From NCBI GenBank assembly GCA_031178565.1, contig JAPSIU010000168.1, forward strand, positions 1 to 6,338: a stretch of 6,338 nt of DNA. Direction: 5' to 3'. Below, one piece after another: positions 5,166-6,338 of this stretch. Below the pieces are notes generated by a model. It made no database searches. It was not told the DNA's origin and was given only the letters and a program-made list of their open reading frames with translations. A program made the position numbers and the translations under genes. Source of the stretch: Leucobacter sp. (GTDB lineage Bacteria > Actinomycetota > Actinomycetes > Actinomycetales > Microbacteriaceae). The number at the start of each line of letters is the position of its first letter. The first letter of the stretch is position 1.

Positions 5166-5220
5166 CCGCTCGCGCCGAACCATCGAACCACCGCTCGGAC
5201 GGGAAGGAGAACGAAGCATC

Positions 5221-5760
5221 ATGATCGATTCCAGCAGTGTCAACAGCGTCTTCGACGCCGCGGTCGTCGACCCCGAGGGCGAGAGGATCGGCACCGTCAA
5301 GCAGGTGTACCTCGACCCCGATACCGGTCAACCCCTGTTCGCAACCGTCGCAACGGGGCTCTTCGGCGCGTCGGAGTCGTTCGTGCCGCTGCGCGACGCG
5401 GCGTTCGACGGCGAAGAGCTGCGTGTCGGCTACGACAAGGACACGGTCAAGGATGCGCCCCGCATCGACGCCGACGGCGCGATCTCGGACGTGGAGCAGG
5501 ACCGCATCTGGGACTACTACGACGGACTCGCCGAGGACGAGTCGAACGAGGGGGTCGCGGCCGAGATGGCGGACGGCCCGTCCGAGCGGGTCCGGCTGCG
5601 CAAGTACGTGATCACCGAGCAGGAGGGCGTCGTCGCGCCCCTGCAGTACGAGGAGGTCACGCTCGAGGGAGGATCGGCTGCGACCCGGAGCGACGCTGCC
5701 CCGGGGACCCGGCCGGACGACCGATCCGGGGACGGCCCGAAACACGGCGGCGCACGATAA
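5221..5760 (+). CDS. PRC-barrel domain protein with a partial DUF2382 segment
   Basis: This is a 179-residue, acidic, soluble protein. Residues 7-80 form a PRC-barrel: VFDAAVVDPEGERIGTVKQV, then YLDPDTGQPLFATV, FVPLRDAAF and ELRVGYDKDTV. PRC-barrels are small beta domains found in RimM, photosynthetic reaction-centre H subunits and many stand-alone stress or envelope proteins. Residues 85-103 (VEQDRIWDYYDGL) are the usual linker in actinobacterial PRC proteins. Residues 122-149 (ERVRLRKYVITE...YEEVTLE) match only the first strand-pair of DUF2382, which in relatives is repeated to about 110 residues. The rest is replaced by a Gly/Asp/Arg-rich disordered tail, so the domain is vestigial here. 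A GGAAGGAG site precedes the ATG at 5221 by about 11 bases. The gene is second in an operon with the 4-TM protein, which it may bind at the membrane. Confidence 0.88.
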   Translation: MIDSSSVNSVFDAAVVDPEGERIGTVKQVYLDPDTGQPLFATVATGLFGASESFVPLRDAAFDGEELRVGYDKDTVKDAPRIDADGAISDVEQDRIWDYYDGLAEDESNEGVAAEMADGPSERVRLRKYVITEQEGVVAPLQYEEVTLEGGSAATRSDAAPGTRPDDRSGDGPKHGGAR

Positions 5761-5761
5761 C

Positions 5762-5798
5762 GCGAGGCGTTGTGCGGCGCTGTGAGGCTCAGTGAGGC
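5762..5798 (+). repeat. Four copies of a 7-mer with an exact 10-base period
   Basis: GCGAGGC (5762), GTGCGGC (5772), GTGAGGC (5782) and GTGAGGC (5792) follow each other at exactly 10-base spacing, immediately after the PRC gene stop. A weak fifth copy (GTGCACG) begins at 5802. The units are non-coding and all fall on one face of the DNA helix. The origin or role is unknown. Confidence 0.55.
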
Positions 5799-5838
5799 GA
5801 CGTGCACGGAAGGCAGGGGCACCCGTCACTCATAAAAA

Positions 5839-5886
5839 AAAACTCCCGATCGGGAGGCCCGGAAAGGCTCTCTGATCGGGAGTTTT
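5839..5886. terminator. Two-way intrinsic terminator between the PRC gene and tRNA-Ala
   Basis: AAAACTCCCGATC (5839-5851) and GATCGGGAGTTTT (5874-5886) are perfect 13-base complements around a 22-base loop that can itself pair (GGCC with GGCT). Leftward transcription (tRNA) ends in a run of nine T (complement of A 5834-5842), a very strong terminator. Rightward transcription ends in TTTT. Each arm also contains CTCCC/GGGAG, so a smaller hairpin (5843-5856) could form. The stem edge coincides with the last base of the tRNA CCA end. Confidence 0.9.
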
Positions 5887-5961
5887 GGTGGATCTGAGGG
5901 GACTCGAACCCCTGACCCCCTGCATGCCATGCAGGTGCGCTACCAGCTGCGCCACAGACCC
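5886..5961 (-). tRNA. tRNA-Ala(GGC), CCA end encoded
   Basis: The leftward 76-base cloverleaf has acceptor arms GGGTCTG and CAGATCC. The third pair is G-U, the classic G3:U70 alanine identity element. The anticodon stem CCTGC/GCAGG holds the loop ATGGCAT, giving anticodon GGC (reads GCC and GCU). The T-arm is CAGGGGTTCGAGTCCCCT, discriminator A73 is present, and the genomic CCA is at 5886-5888. The gene lies 35 bases downstream of rsfS and runs directly into the terminator. Confidence 0.97.
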
Positions 5962-5996
5962 GTGGAAGTCGGACGAATGCTCACCCGACAACTCTT

Positions 5997-6338
5997 CTAC
6001 TTTACACCATCGTCCCGCGAGGAATGCAAATCGGCGGGGGCGTCCAGCATCGGTGCGATGTCGATGAGGGGGCAGTCCTGCCACAGCCGCTCGAGCTGGT
6101 AGAAGTCGCGCTCCTCCTGGTGGAAGACGTGCACGATGAGGTCGCCGAAGTCGATGAGCACCCAGCGACCGCCCTCTCGCCCCTCGCGGCGGAGCGTGCG
6201 AACCCCGTTCCCGTTCAACGCGTCCTCGATCGCATCCGAGATCGCCTGCACGTTCCGCTCGACGGCGCCGGTCAGGATCAGGAAGACGTCGGCGAGCCCG
6301 AACTGCTCCGAGACCTCCAGAGCGACGGGAGCAGTGGC
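5997..6338 (-). CDS. rsfS: Ribosomal silencing factor RsfS (C-terminal 113 residues; start outside window)
   Basis: RsfS binds ribosomal protein uL14 on the 50S subunit and blocks joining with 30S, reducing translation in starvation or stationary phase. The visible frame runs from the right edge (first full codon at 6338) to TAG (5997-5999). It shows the family core: VALEVSEQFGLADVFLIL, TGAVERNVQAISDAIEDAL, GGRWVLIDFGDLIVHVFH and ERDFYQLERLW, followed by a short acidic tail. About 10-20 N-terminal residues should lie beyond the window. An ATG at 6251 exists but would remove conserved sequence, so it is not the start. The tRNA-Ala gene follows on the same strand. In related genomes rsfS usually follows nadD, so nadD is expected just beyond the edge. 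Confidence 0.95.
   Translation of the reverse strand, partial: ATAPVALEVSEQFGLADVFLILTGAVERNVQAISDAIEDALNGNGVRTLRREGREGGRWVLIDFGDLIVHVFHQEERDFYQLERLWQDCPLIDIAPMLDAPADLHSSRDDGVK
6001..6029 (-). promoter_or_regulatory. Candidate tRNA-Ala promoter in the 3' end of rsfS
   Basis: Read leftward, TTGCAT (6024-6029) and TGTAAA (6001-6006) are 17 bases apart and match the -35 and -10 consensus at four positions each. TAAAGT, two bases further on, is an alternative -10. Transcription would start about 25-35 bases before the tRNA 5' end, allowing tRNA synthesis independent of rsfS. Confidence 0.4.

Noticed and set aside
4278..5300. Long leftward open frame (340 codons) across the 4-TM gene and its leader
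   Set aside because: Arg/Asp-rich low-complexity translation with no family resemblance; it is antisense to a gene with good ribosome site and TM pattern. A typical high-GC shadow.

Overview
The window looks like chromosomal DNA from a high-GC actinobacterium, most likely of the Microbacteriaceae (Microbacterium or Leucobacter type). This rests on strong G/C preference at third codon positions, long antisense shadow frames, and the gene families present: paired CrcB, a CsoR next to a DUF981 membrane protein, a four-helix membrane protein with a PRC-barrel protein, and rsfS followed by tRNA-Ala(GGC). The assignment to a genus is inference. I see no IS element, phage gene, integrase or CRISPR array.

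Layout. Positions 1-75 hold only the last 24 codons of a rightward gene. A leftward pair of crcB-type fluoride channel genes follows (172-1061, ATGA overlap), preceded by a possible 18-codon leader ORF that overlaps the GTG start of the first crcB by four bases. Divergent from these is a rightward PIG-L/LmbE-type deacetylase gene (1163-1939), probably with a leaderless promoter. Convergent to it is a leftward LtrA-family membrane protein gene (1977-2798) whose conserved N-terminus is missing. It lies just downstream of, and is probably co-transcribed with, csoR (2915-3310), a Cu(I)-sensing repressor gene. Between csoR and the divergent, rightward DUF981 gene (3569-4294) is a 258-base control region. 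It carries a near-ideal CsoR operator (perfect 7+3+7 palindrome) and two direct repeats that resemble operator half-sites.

Further right, a rightward pair encodes a four-helix membrane protein (4527-5165) and a PRC-barrel protein with a remnant DUF2382 segment (5221-5760). A strong two-way terminator (5839-5886) separates this pair from a leftward block: rsfS (ribosomal silencing factor, start beyond the right edge) and tRNA-Ala(GGC). The 3' CCA of the tRNA touches the terminator stem.

How the parts work together. The two crcB genes probably form one heterodimeric fluoride exporter, because their charged loops and tails predict opposite membrane orientations. csoR, its operator, DUF981 and the truncated ltrA form a likely copper-controlled unit, in which two membrane proteins of unknown function flank the sensor. 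This is the most interesting part of the window. The 4-TM/PRC pair is probably an envelope or stress-related operon of unknown role. No stretch above 300 bases lacks a gene. The largest gaps are 3311-3568 (copper control region) and 4295-4526 (two inverted repeats, no convincing gene).
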